Assembly (NCBI GenBank): GCA_946894095.1
Contig: OX335642.1
Span: 16,813,021 to 16,877,020, forward strand
Direction of reading: 5' to 3'
DNA: 64,000 nucleotides
Source of the DNA: Incurvaria masculella
Taxonomy: Eukaryota > Arthropoda > Insecta > Lepidoptera > Incurvariidae
Both the position numbers and the translations under genes were made by a program. Below, in pieces: positions 1 to 11,300 of this stretch. The notes under the pieces were generated by a model. That model was not told the DNA's origin and searched no databases. It was given only the letters and a program-made list of their open reading frames with translations. Each line of letters begins with the position of its first letter. The stretch's first letter is position 1.

Positions 1-31
1 CTACAGTTTTAAGTGGAATCGGAATCTATTG

Positions 32-260
32 TTACCTATATCCATAGGGTCGGTAAACTATGGTATCGAATACCTGTCGAGGTATTTCCCTCAAAGTACA
101 ACCTAGGGGTCCTTTAAACATGGTTTGAAAAAGCACCAGGCCGGCCGGCATGGTTTTCGCTGCTCCAGTTAAAGTTCGAAAGCCCATGGGCGTGTAGGGC
201 CCCTCCTGTGCGAGGTCCTGGCTTATGCCATATGCAGCGCTAAACGTAAACAAATAAAAG
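32..260 (-). repeat. Interspersed repeat family B, copy 1
   Basis: The stretch from the CCATAGGGTCGGTAAAC region to GGGCGTGTAGGGCCC recurs as an inverted copy at about 41835-42020 (CCCGATGACGCACATGGGC ... TTTATCGGCCCTATC). Two diverged copies define a family of unknown class; no protein is recognised. Confidence 0.55.
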
Positions 261-412
261 ATATGTTGGGGCAATCGCTGACAGCTGTGCATCTGGCAGG
301 CGGCGGCGTGCAGCTCGGGCGCAGCAAGACTCCCACTGCGGAGCAGCTCCGCTCCCCGGCGTTGCACACTGTGGACCCTCTGCATAATCGACTTAACGGT
401 ACGGGACGGGAT

Positions 413-614
413 ATGGATGGCTAATACCACCCCCACTGTCATGATATTACACAACCACACTGCTTTTCCGAAGGAATTAAGTGCTAGGCCAGGATATTCC
501 GTTTATGACCACTGCTACATTGAATTGGATGGAAAATGTGGACAATTGTTCAGTGCCGCTTCGACCATATTTTTATCCAATGCGATGGTACCAACCCTGG
601 CGGGCTTAACCCCC
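413..614 (-). mobile_element. SINE family A, 3' body fragment
   Basis: Reverse-complement copy of the SINE body: ATGGATGGCTAATACCAC, then the segments around CATTGAATTGGATGG and GCCGCTTCGACC and GCGATGGTACCAACC. The promoter head is missing. Confidence 0.75.
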
Positions 615-642
615 CGTTTTCAGTTTCAGTGCCACAATGTGG

Positions 643-984
643 CGTTTATGTCATGAACATAGTTTAACAACAATGATAGTATTTTGTACACGCGAAACCC
701 GAAGATTTGTCTGCTCGTGATAACTTGTTTTCTTGTGCTAGCACTTAACACTTCTAGTATTTTAAACATTTTTATACATGCCAATCAATTTACATGCATA
801 CATATACAAATTAAAAAGAAGATTAACCTATACAAACTTATATTACAAATTTACAATCCATTTATAAACAATTCTTTGATTTCAATTTTTATTATTACTT
901 TGATATTGACAAATCTTTTTTCAAGCCTAGGTTCAAACAGTTAAATAATCTAGGAACTACAGAATTTCGGGATATTTTGCCAAA
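643..984. other. AT-rich stretch, nothing recognised
   Basis: Magi intron or 5' flank. No coding, RNA or repeat signal was identified here beyond AT-rich sequence. Confidence 0.4.
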
Positions 985-1105
985 GTAATTTACAGTTGAT
1001 ACTTTTGAGGGTACCACGGTTACAACGGGCTGAATGATTAGCTCGAAACTTCAGAGAATATCTCTACCTACCGCGTGAAAAGCCGTAACATTTTTCATAC
1101 ATAAT
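985..1105 (-). repeat. Penelope-associated short repeat (family P), fragment
   Basis: Contains TGATACTTTTGAGG, ACAACGGGCTGAATGATTAG and CCGCGTGAAAAGCCGTAAC. It matches the units at 11774, 23674, 37895 and 62225. Confidence 0.65.
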
Positions 1106-1235
1106 TTACAGTTGTTGGAATTTAGAGTTGTAGTTGAAGTTTGGGTGTTGTCGGGTAGTCATATGAAATAGGTATCTTACGGTATTCATCAGCATAATTG
1201 CGCCTCATATTTTTTTGAGCACAAATCGTTCTTTA

Positions 1236-1392
1236 GGGAGGGGACCTATAGTTTTACATGGATTTCGAGCCATGGAATAGCTCGCATTCTTGACAAAATA
1301 CATTTCTCTAATTGGGAAAGAGAAGGTAAGTAGTGCATGAACGGGGCAGCCATGGCTTCTGCCATGGAAGGCAAGTCCCCGCGTCCCTGAAA
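1236..1392 (-). mobile_element. SINE family A, tRNA-type head fragment
   Basis: Shares the GGGACCTATAGTTTTACATG and GAGCCATGGAATAGCTCGC segments with the tRNA-headed copies at 5.0, 12.8 and 45.4 kb. It is degraded and the body is missing. Confidence 0.6.
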
Positions 1393-2079
1393 TTTTAATG
1401 TTCCAGAAAGACAAAAACGTGCAGATGTATGTTGCCTGATATTAAATACCAAATATCAAGTAAATTGGACCAGTGGTTTTCAAATGACTAGTAAACTATG
1501 TTTGAATGGGATACATATGCAGCTTACAGGCCATTCTTCAGCGACCGCAGAAGTCCTCCCTTTGTTCAATCTTGCTAAAGGATTTTTCAAAGTGCCACCT
1601 TACTCACGGAAAAGTCGAAAACATGACAACATTATGTGGGTTATTTGTACAAATTTTAGTTTGAAAACTTCACTCTTTTTCCAACCCACCTCTTGGTGAC
1701 ATAGTGGCACAAGCAATTCAGTCACTTTTCGTTCTAAAAGTAACCTCTAAGTTTAAATTTTTCGGAATTATCGTCAGTATTGTGAAATGCTGTAAACTTT
1801 CAAGGTCCTCGCTGTGCTCTCTTAGTGGAAGCCAGGTACCCAGGAAGACCGATCCTGAGAGGGATCTTTTGAAGTCGAGACAACGTGCCTTGGCTCCAAG
1901 CAGAAGAGGAAGAATCCCTGGCAAGTTTGCCATTGAAACCCCATACAGTCCACTGAGAGTGTAATTACTACTCTATAATCGAACACCGACGGGCGCGGCC
2001 CGATTTTAGGGGGCATTTGGCCCCGCCTTCTACCCACCTCCGTGGCTGCTGCCATTCTTAACACACGTGGTGGTGACAG

Positions 2080-2329
2080 GCGAGGCGACGTACGCGGTGC
2101 CGGAGCAGCGGCGCGAGAGCCTCGCGGAGCGGCGGCGGCGCAGCAGCACGCCGGGCGGGCTCGCGGCCGCTCCCGCGCAGCCGTGGGCGGCGACGTGGCC
2201 CGACGGCCGGCCCGACGAGCCGCGCCCGAGCCTCGACCGGCCGCAGCCCAACCCGGACCGCGCGCGCTGGCCCGACGCGTGGCTCGACAACGCCACCAAC
2301 GTGCGCAGCTGGGCCGAGAACAACTCGAG
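2080..2329 (+). CDS. Magi: Magi exon a (linker)
   Basis: GC-rich exon after acceptor GTGACAG, ending before donor GTTAGT (phase 2). It reads EATYAVPEQRRESLAER..., then a Trp/Pro/Arg-rich stretch ending NVRSWAENNS. No domain is recognised; it is a likely disordered linker. The acceptor has a weak pyrimidine tract, so the start could shift. Confidence 0.65.
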
Positions 2330-5300
2330 GTTAGTCCCTTTCTTACTCACACATGCCGGGATGAATCATTAATAAATAATAAAAAATCTAAAGAAACAAA
2401 TCATTATTAGGCCTGATGAGGAGATTTGGAGAAGTTTTTCGGTTTTGTCATAATAAAGCAAATTCAGCCACATTATAAGAAACTTTTTACGATTATGAAT
2501 GGTGTTTATATTGATAGTTTATTTGTAATCTTTCTAATGGATTTTTGTCTAATTAATTTGTTTAACGTTGCATTCCGGATTGTGTATATCGCAAAACATG
2601 GCAACCTTATAAGTTTTACGATCATTCCGAATTGCTCATATTTACTGCCGTACCAGATATGTTTTTAAGTACGACTGCCCAGAACTCATTGAAATATTTG
2701 CACGCAACCAGAATGTTCATCTTCGAGGGCACAACATGAAACTGCAAGTCACGGCCTCTAGAACGAATACTCGCAAAAACTACATAACCAACCGAGTAGT
2801 AGAGGCATGGAATAAACTCCCAGAAGACGTGATTAACGCTACGAACACCAACCAATTCACAAATAGACTGGATAACCATGTCAAACAAAATCGAATGTAA
2901 AGAAAAATAACAAAAAAAAAATCATTTTTTTTTTATTAAAAACCACTTAGCAACTAAATTTATAAATTTATCAAGTTAAACACTGGATTTAGACGCATCA
3001 GCATATGCTGCCTGTCTAAAACTTATAAATAAATAAATAAATAAACATATGTGACATCACTCGAGCAGGAACTGGGACGGTGTGAACTCTCCGCGTTGGA
3101 GTGGAGGCGGAGGGGAGGGGTGGGGTGAGGTCGGCACACCGACGGTGCGCGTCGATACAGACAGCTACTGGAGAGGCAACGCCAGCGCCGCGGACTCCAG
3201 CGACAATGGAGGTGAGAGACTTAATTGTCATTGTGTACGAAACATACCTTACTAATGGATCTTGAAGGAGGCTCACTCCTAGCATGTTTCAGAGGATCCA
3301 AAGAATATATTAGTATTGTTGTCCAGGTTGTTAAGAACGTGATAACACCTGATTGCATTAGTTCCATAAGGACGTTAGTAAACCATATTTTATTATTTTT
3401 TAAAATTACTACTTATTTTGGAATTTCAAAAAGATTTATTGATGGTCTAGCTATGTTTGAAACCTATAAAGGTAAATATTTGATGTGCATACTCTATGTT
3501 TTACATATTTGTCTAATTTGAAAACACATAGCAATAGAGATTTACAGTTTTATCTTTAAATAATAACTAGACCATCAATCTCCATATTGACTTTTTTGAT
3601 TATCGACATTCGTTGTAGTTATATTTAAATATAATTAAATGTTGTTTTACTTACTTCCTTATCAAACTAAATGCAATTGACTCCTATCACACCCGCGATC
3701 ACCCCTTCCTAACAGGTCTTGAAGGAGACTCTAAGCAACATTTAGAGGATCCAAAGATGACACTCTAGTGTCGTATTGGTGTTAAAGATTGTTGAGGCTC
3801 CAAGGTATTTATAAGATCCAACGAAGACACATAATCGTTGTCCAGAATATTAAGGTGGCCCAACCCGCTCATCTCCCCATACAAAAGGGGTAAGAAGATC
3901 ACGCCCATATTTCTTGCCAGAGTTCCAAAATTTTGCTCAAAATAGCTTTATTCGATCGAACTAGATGTCTGATGACCATTGGCATTGTAAAATTGTGTTT
4001 GGTTTCCAAGTTATAAGGTCCGAAAGTTCGAATTTTTTGCGCGTTTTATACAATAACTTTGGAGGTGGATTACGCAATGATAAAGTAAGAACATCGTAAA
4101 AAGATTAGTCATCAGACATAGCTTATTTAATCAAGATTTATGATCTATTTGGTTTTTGTTAGATTTTTGACTACAGCGGTCGTGGTTTACTTTTAGCTAT
4201 AAGTCGTTTTGAAATTAAAATTTTCGTAAATCTTACCAAATCATACACTAAGCACATTGTCTTTTTTGTGGACATGTTGCATCTTCCTCATCACGGAGCC
4301 TGTCTTATTCTTTGAAACAGAGAAGGTCCCAGAGCGCAACAGCACTGTTTTGTACCGTGCCCGCGAATGAGTTAGGCCCGCCGGGTTGGGCCACCTTAAA
4401 GGGTATATACTGATATGCCTTCTTAATAGGTCTTGATTGAGGCTCCAAGTAACTTTTAGAGGCTCCAAAGAAGACACTAGTGTCGTCCAGGATATTGGAT
4501 AGTTTTGAGGCTCGAAGTGAATTAAAGCATCAAAGGAAGACGCAAGCATCTTTGTGAAGAGTGTTAAATTGTGTACCAATCGTCCCTTCCTAAAGTGGCT
4601 TTTTTTTATGCGATCTGACATGGATGGCTAATACCACACAACTACCGTTATGATATTAGCCCAATACACCACCAATTAGGTGCCATGCCAGGACCTTCCC
4701 TTTATGAGCACGGCTACATTGAACTGGATGGAAAACACGTACAATTTGTAGCAACACTTATCTTGTTTTATATTAGCTGGCCACACTATTGTACTTCCGG
4801 TTTGGGTTTTGCTATTGTCATGGCGATAACGTAATAAAAATAAAGTCACATAATTTTACGGTGTGTTTTTGGTCCCTTTAATTAATGAGGTCTATCAGTG
4901 TACACTCTCCAAGGCACACATTATACGTGGAGGTTACAACACAATTTTTCATTGCCGCTTCGACCATCTTTTCATTCAATGCGGTGGTACCAACCCGGGC
5001 GGGCTTAAACCCTACCACCTTTTAGGGGAAGGGGACCTACAGTTTTACATGGATTCCGAACCATGGAGCAGCTTGCATTCGTGAAATGCACTTATCGAAC
5101 TCGGAAAGAGAAAGACAGTGGTGCATGTCGGAATTGAACCCAGGCCTCTGGTATGCTAGGCCAGTCCTCGCGCCACTAGGCTGCGAGCCCCTTAAAGGAC
5201 GATCCAAGCAACTTTTAGGCAATCAAAAAACGTTTCGTTTCGCAGGCTGTCAAAGCGTGTGCCGATCGCCCCTTACTAATAGAAGGCTCCAAGGCATATT

Positions 5301-8300
5301 TAAAGGATCCAGAAGCTCCTTACTAACGAAACTTGAATGAAGGCTGATGTGTCCTGATGCAGGGTTCCCGGAGGAGGGTGTGCTGACTGCGCCGACGACG
5401 GCGGCGATGGGCGCGCAGCCGCCGCACGACGCTGACTCTGCGCGCCTCAGGACTCGCTCGCCATCCACCAACTCCGGTGGACGCATGAGGTGACAGTCTT
5501 GGTTTTGAGTATGATTTAATCTGTCGCAAAAGTTTTGCTGTCATGTGTTGCCTCACAAATTCTTTCCTCCATTCCTCCCACGAATTCTGGTCAGCCCCGT
5601 GTCATACGATTTATATATTTTATATATAAAAATTTCAGCAAAAAACTAATAAGACTCCATTTCATCAAAGGCTTAAGTTACAATACTAATTACTAATTAC
5701 TTACGATTTTTCTAAAGAAGAAATACTTTAAATGAAAAATTACCAGGAGATGGCTATGTACAGAATCTACTTCCCTTCCCTGATTATTATATTGCACTTC
5801 CAATGTCCACCGTGGGGTTATATGCAAAAGGTGACGCTTTTCTGACTGAACGTCCAAGAATATCCAATTGCTCTGTATATATTCGGTAGGTCTTGCCGCC
5901 TCCACATAAAGCTATTTTCCCCATAGGTAATATTTCCTCCGCAGTTGTAATGCATGCTAACCATTTCAATGTTTCAATCTACACTCAGGACGACGGATAG
6001 GTTGACACCCATATCTCCAAAAAGGTATGGACTTGTTCAACTGAAATAAAAAGTTTCCAACTGAAACGTAACGAATGAATGCCGCAATTTCAGATCTCAC
6101 TCGCCGTCCAACAACAGCTCGAGCGGGCGGCTGCTGGCGCACTCGCCGGCCGGCGCCGCAGCCGCGCCGCGCCGCCCCCCCTCGCCCTCCTGCTTCACGT
6201 GCCACACGTCCGGCGGCGCCGACTCGCCCGCCGCGCCGCCGCACCCGCCCGCCGCTCTCTACCCGCAGGTGACTACACAGACTACAGTCGCTCCATCTCT
6301 CTCGCCAATGACATCACTGTTTTAGTTCTATGGATTCACTTATCTTTTGGCAGACCCGGTGGACCTATTCAATGGTAGAGTGCTTTGTTCTGAAGATAAA
6401 CAGATGGTTTGGAATTATTTCTGTTTCATGGACCACATTGTTTAACCGTTTCTGTAAAGTTTTGTAAATAAGTAAGCTTAGTTGCAGCGGTAGTTAACTT
6501 ATCGATCTCTTTGAGGACACTTCATTTACTCGCTTTACTTGCTTTGGGATCATCATAATTTGGAATAGCTTAGTGTTTGGGTGAAAATAAAAGCCTTCGA
6601 TCGTCGATAGTCGAAGTGTAGTGCGATCGCCAGCTGCGAGCTCTTTTAACTGCTCAAAGCTACTTTTAACATTTTAAGTTATCTCATCTCATGGGTCTGA
6701 GTTGAATGTCTGCGCATCAGGTGGAGGGGGCAGGCGGTGCGGACCCCGAGGCGGACGTGCTGGTGCGGCTCGCTCCCGGCGCCGCCGGCTTCGGCTTCCG
6801 CATCGTCGGCGGCACCGAGGACGGCAGCCGCGTCGCCGTCGGACACGTCGTCCCAGGTTGGTCCCCCTATATTTTTAAATTTTATTTTATTTGTTTTATA
6901 ACTTTTTTATTGAATATGTGCAGATTGTAACTTTTGTCACTCTGTTTTACTTTACTGTTTAACTTTGTAAAAACATCACTTGCATCCAGCAGTTTTTTCA
7001 GTTTTTAAACTCGCATTGCTAAATCATAATGATGCATCAATTAATGATGATTATGTATATTTTTTTATTATTACGTTGTTACCATTGATAGTGGATTCTC
7101 AATACTTTGAACTGAATAACGGGATTTTGCTTTCGAATTCCAAATGAAAATTTGTTATCGCCCGCGAATACCTGCAGTGGCCTGAGTCCGCTAATAGATA
7201 ACTCCACTTTCGAGCGTTAGTGTTATGAGATAACACAAAATTTTAGATTCCGGGGTTACCTCATAACGCTCACTCTGTATCTACCGTATCGTCGACTCTG
7301 ATCAGCCAACTTGGCAGGGGGTCCGGCGGACGGGCTGCTGCGGCCGGGCGACCTGCTCACGTCGGTGGATGGCGCGGCGCTGGCGGGCGCGACCCACGCG
7401 CGCGCCGTCGCCGCCGTGTTCCAGGCAGCCGCGCGCGGCCACGTGAGTGCATGCCGACGTTATCGATGGCGGGCTTGGTCTTTTCAAAATTTACTGTTTT
7501 CCTTTTAGTAGTCGCAGGAGTGTGAAAATATTTCGTAAATGTTGAAGTATCAGAGAAGTCTTGTCATAGTAGGTAATTCAATATTGTAAATTTTTTTACT
7601 GTCATCTGTCAAACTGAGTGCACTTGTTCTCATAAAAACTATAATGGAAAATTGTTACAAGTGACTAAATTGTTCTAAAAGTGTCACCAATCGAAAGCTC
7701 GTGTTTACAAACCACAGTGGAAGTGTTATCTCTAAAAAAGAAAACCATTAAATAAAGAAAAAACATTATTCAAAACTCAGCTGTGAATGTAAACAAAAAA
7801 ACTACCCACATTGTTCATACAAATTTCTGAGATCAAAAAAAATTTCATGAAATCTATCTAAATTCGTAGAAATTGTTGAAATTAAGTAAATTTAATTGCA
7901 AACCAAAAATAAAAGGCAAAAAATGAATCAATCACCCAACTTGCCAAAGTGCAATAAATGCAAAAAGACAATTAATGACAAAAAACCCGGAGTGAGATGT
8001 GAATGCTGCAAAATCCTTCTTTGTTCAGAGTGTGCAGGACTGTCAGCGACAGAGTGCCGAGTGCTCGACCTGAAAAGCAACAGGGTACTCATGTTTATGT
8101 GCTTGGAATGTCGCGAAAATATAAAGCAGTTGCCAACGCTCATAAATCTTATAACCGAACTAAGGGAAGAGATTCGTTCGCTCAAAAGAGACCAAGAACA
8201 CGCGGATATGGAACGCACGATTGCAGAGTGGCAGGAGCGGAAGTATCGTGCCAAAAACGTCATCCTTTTTGGTGTCTCCGAGTCGACATCTGAGAACGTG

Positions 8301-11300
8301 GATCAGCGCAAGAAGGAGGACAGCGATGCAGTAGCACGAGTACTATCAGTGGTTCCCGACTGCGGGCGCCCAGTCGCCATGGTCCGTCTCGGCAAGTCGC
8401 AGCCAGGTCACTCTGTCCCTCGTCCGCTCAAGCTCATCATGTCCGGTAAGCAGAAGGCCATTAATATTTTAAAGAATAAGAGCAAGCTGCCGGCATCGGC
8501 ATCCGTGAAGTCGGACTTGACTCCGTGCCAGAGAGATCACCTGAAAAGGCTCCGAGAAGAGTTGGCAGAGAGGAACGGAAAGGGCGAGGCGGACTTAACA
8601 ATAAAATATGTCAACAATTGTCCAAAGATTGTCAAGATGGCAAAAAACTAATGCTATCTGAAATAACACAATTATCTTTTTTCTATACCAACCTGGCGTC
8701 ACTAACGGCTAAGTTCGATCAATTCTTAATGGAAATAAATAAATTAAAACCCAATTTTATAATAATAACTGAAACTCACCTTACATCAATGATTAAAGAC
8801 AGCTTAATTGGCATTACCGGCTACACATTATTTCGGAAAGACAGAAGTGGAGGAAAGAAATGGGGTGGAGTCGCTATATATGTAGGCAATTTGCATAATG
8901 GTGTACCGATACTGGCCAGACAGAACTTAACCTACCACAATGACTCTGTAGAAGCACTCTGGCTCGATATTAAGTTTGGAAAATTTGAACTGTTGCTGGC
9001 CGGGGTCTACCGGCCAACCAACTACACGCTGGAAGATTCAGACAAACATCTTTTTCAAGCTATGCATGACGCAGCAGAACGCGGAACCACTCTCATTATG
9101 GGTGATTTTAATTTACCTGACATCCACTGGCCTCTCGCAAACATTGATGGGTACAACCCACTTCATAGCGCATTCATTGAAATGTACACAAGTAGCACTC
9201 TCCACCAGCTCGTAAATGAAATTACACGCAAGCGTAACAATCAAGAGTCTCTTATAGATTTAATACTCTGCAATGATCGAGACTTGTGCACCAAAATCGA
9301 ATACCACCCAAACATAGGCAAGAGCGACCACCTTGTGCTGGTAACAACAATGCAATTTATCCAACAGAAAAATCACATATGTGCCGACAAGCCGCGCCGT
9401 AACTACTTTAAAGCGAACTACAAAAATGTTAGCGATATGCTTAACGCAGAAAAAATAAAGAATACTTCGCACACGGATATTTGCAACGCTTGGCGTGAGT
9501 TCAAAACGATCACAAAAAAAACCCTAGACTGTCATGTACCATTTGTGAAACCATCTAGTAAAATAAATAATAATAAACCATGGATTAACCACCACATTGT
9601 TGACATGACAAAAGAGAAAAAACGTCTTTGGAAAATATACCAACAAAGGAAAACAAATGAAAACTATGCAGCATATCGCAATGTCAATAATAAAATAGTG
9701 GCAAAAATACGTCATTTTAGACAAGGGTTTGAAGAAAATGTCGTCAATACGGGACCGAAGGCCTTTTACGGATACATTCGTAAACAGTTATCATCCAAAG
9801 TATGCACACCACCAGCTCTACGACAAGATGCCACAAGCAACACAGTAACTGACCATCGTGCTGTAGCGAACATGTTTGCCGAACAATTCGGAAAATCATA
9901 TGTGCGTGAGAGCGATGGCCCCCTACCACAAATATGTGTACCGAGAATAACTAACTCCATAGAGCACATTGAATTTAGCCCAGAAGCAGTCTCCAAAGTG
10001 CTACAATCCTTCAAAGATGCAACTTCTATGGGGCCTGACGATATTCCTGCCATCTTTTTAAAACAATGCTCCCCAGAACTTTGTGAACAGCTAGCAATAA
10101 TTATGAACTTGTCTCTTAATAGTGGAAAACTGCCACAAGATTGGAAAGAAGCCCTGGTTACACCTATCTACAAAAAAGGCGACAAGCTCATAGCAGCTAA
10201 CTATCGTCCGATCAGTTTAACAAGCATTGTCTGTAAAGCAATGGAAAAGATCATCATGGAGAAAATAAGGCGCTTCCTAGATCAAGAGCACATCATCATC
10301 GAAGAACAACACGGCTTTGTCCAAAGACGTTCGACTGTAACTAACCTGCTCTCATGCCTAATAATAAGTGGACGACAGAATGGAATGAGCGGAATCCTAT
10401 AGACATTGTATATCTAGACTATGAAAAAGCGTTTGATCGAGTACCTATAAAACGGTTAGTTAAAAAACTAGAACATTTCGGTTTTCGTGGCAAGCTGTTG
10501 TTGTGGATCGAAGACTTCTTGACTAATAGACAATTTCGTGTGCGCGTGGGCGATGAGCTCTCGAAACCCCATCCCGTCCTAAGCGGAGTTCCTCAGGGAT
10601 CGGTCCTGGGGCCTGCAGCATTTGGGATCTTCCTTACTGACCTGAAAGCAATCATCGACCTTGATTTTATGCACTTCGCAGATGACACAAAATTCTTTGC
10701 CAACCCCACGATCAGTCACCAAGAAGTACAAGATAACCTCAATCGCATTGTCCAATGGACAAAGGACTGGCTCTTGACACTTAACGCCGGGAAGTGCTCC
10801 GTCTTGCATGTGGGTCCTAGAAATCCTCAACTTCATTATATCGTAGACGGAACACCAGTGAATCCAGTGACCTCACAAAAGGATCTCGGTATTATTTTGA
10901 CCAGCAACCTAAAATGGGAAACACATCTGATTGAAATCGTTAAAAGGGCAAACTCTCTCTTATACATAATAAGGAAAGCCTTTTCCTACATCACTGCAAA
11001 TTTATTTCTCAAGTTATACAAAACCTATGTTCGCCCAGTCCTGGAATATGGCTACCAAATCTGGAGCCCCTACTTCCAAAAAGATATTTGTCTACTGGAA
11101 AGAGTGCAGAGGCGGGCAACAAAGATGGTGGCCTCCATAAGAAATAAATCGTATGAGAGCCGTCTAGATGCCTTGGGCCTCACCACGCTGGAGGAACGAA
11201 GACGTAGAGGCGATCTCATTGAAACATTTAAAATTTTATCAGAACTCTATGATGTGGCAGATCTCAAACTGATGTACACAATGAATACCAATGATCACCT

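Larger units (their letters stand above)
3250..5340. repeat. Degenerate minisatellite scattered through a Magi intron
   Basis: Units resembling AGGCTCCAAGYAACTTTTAG, AGGATCCAAAGAAGACACTA and GTCGTCCAGGATATT recur near 3252, 3715, 3800, 4430, 4500, 5195 and 5280. The array is broken by a TTAA-flanked MITE and a SINE. Confidence 0.6.

Noticed and set aside
2042..2410. Overlapping alternative frame (Ala/Arg-rich) across Magi exon a
   Set aside because: Typical shadow frame of GC-rich coding DNA; it does not join later exons.
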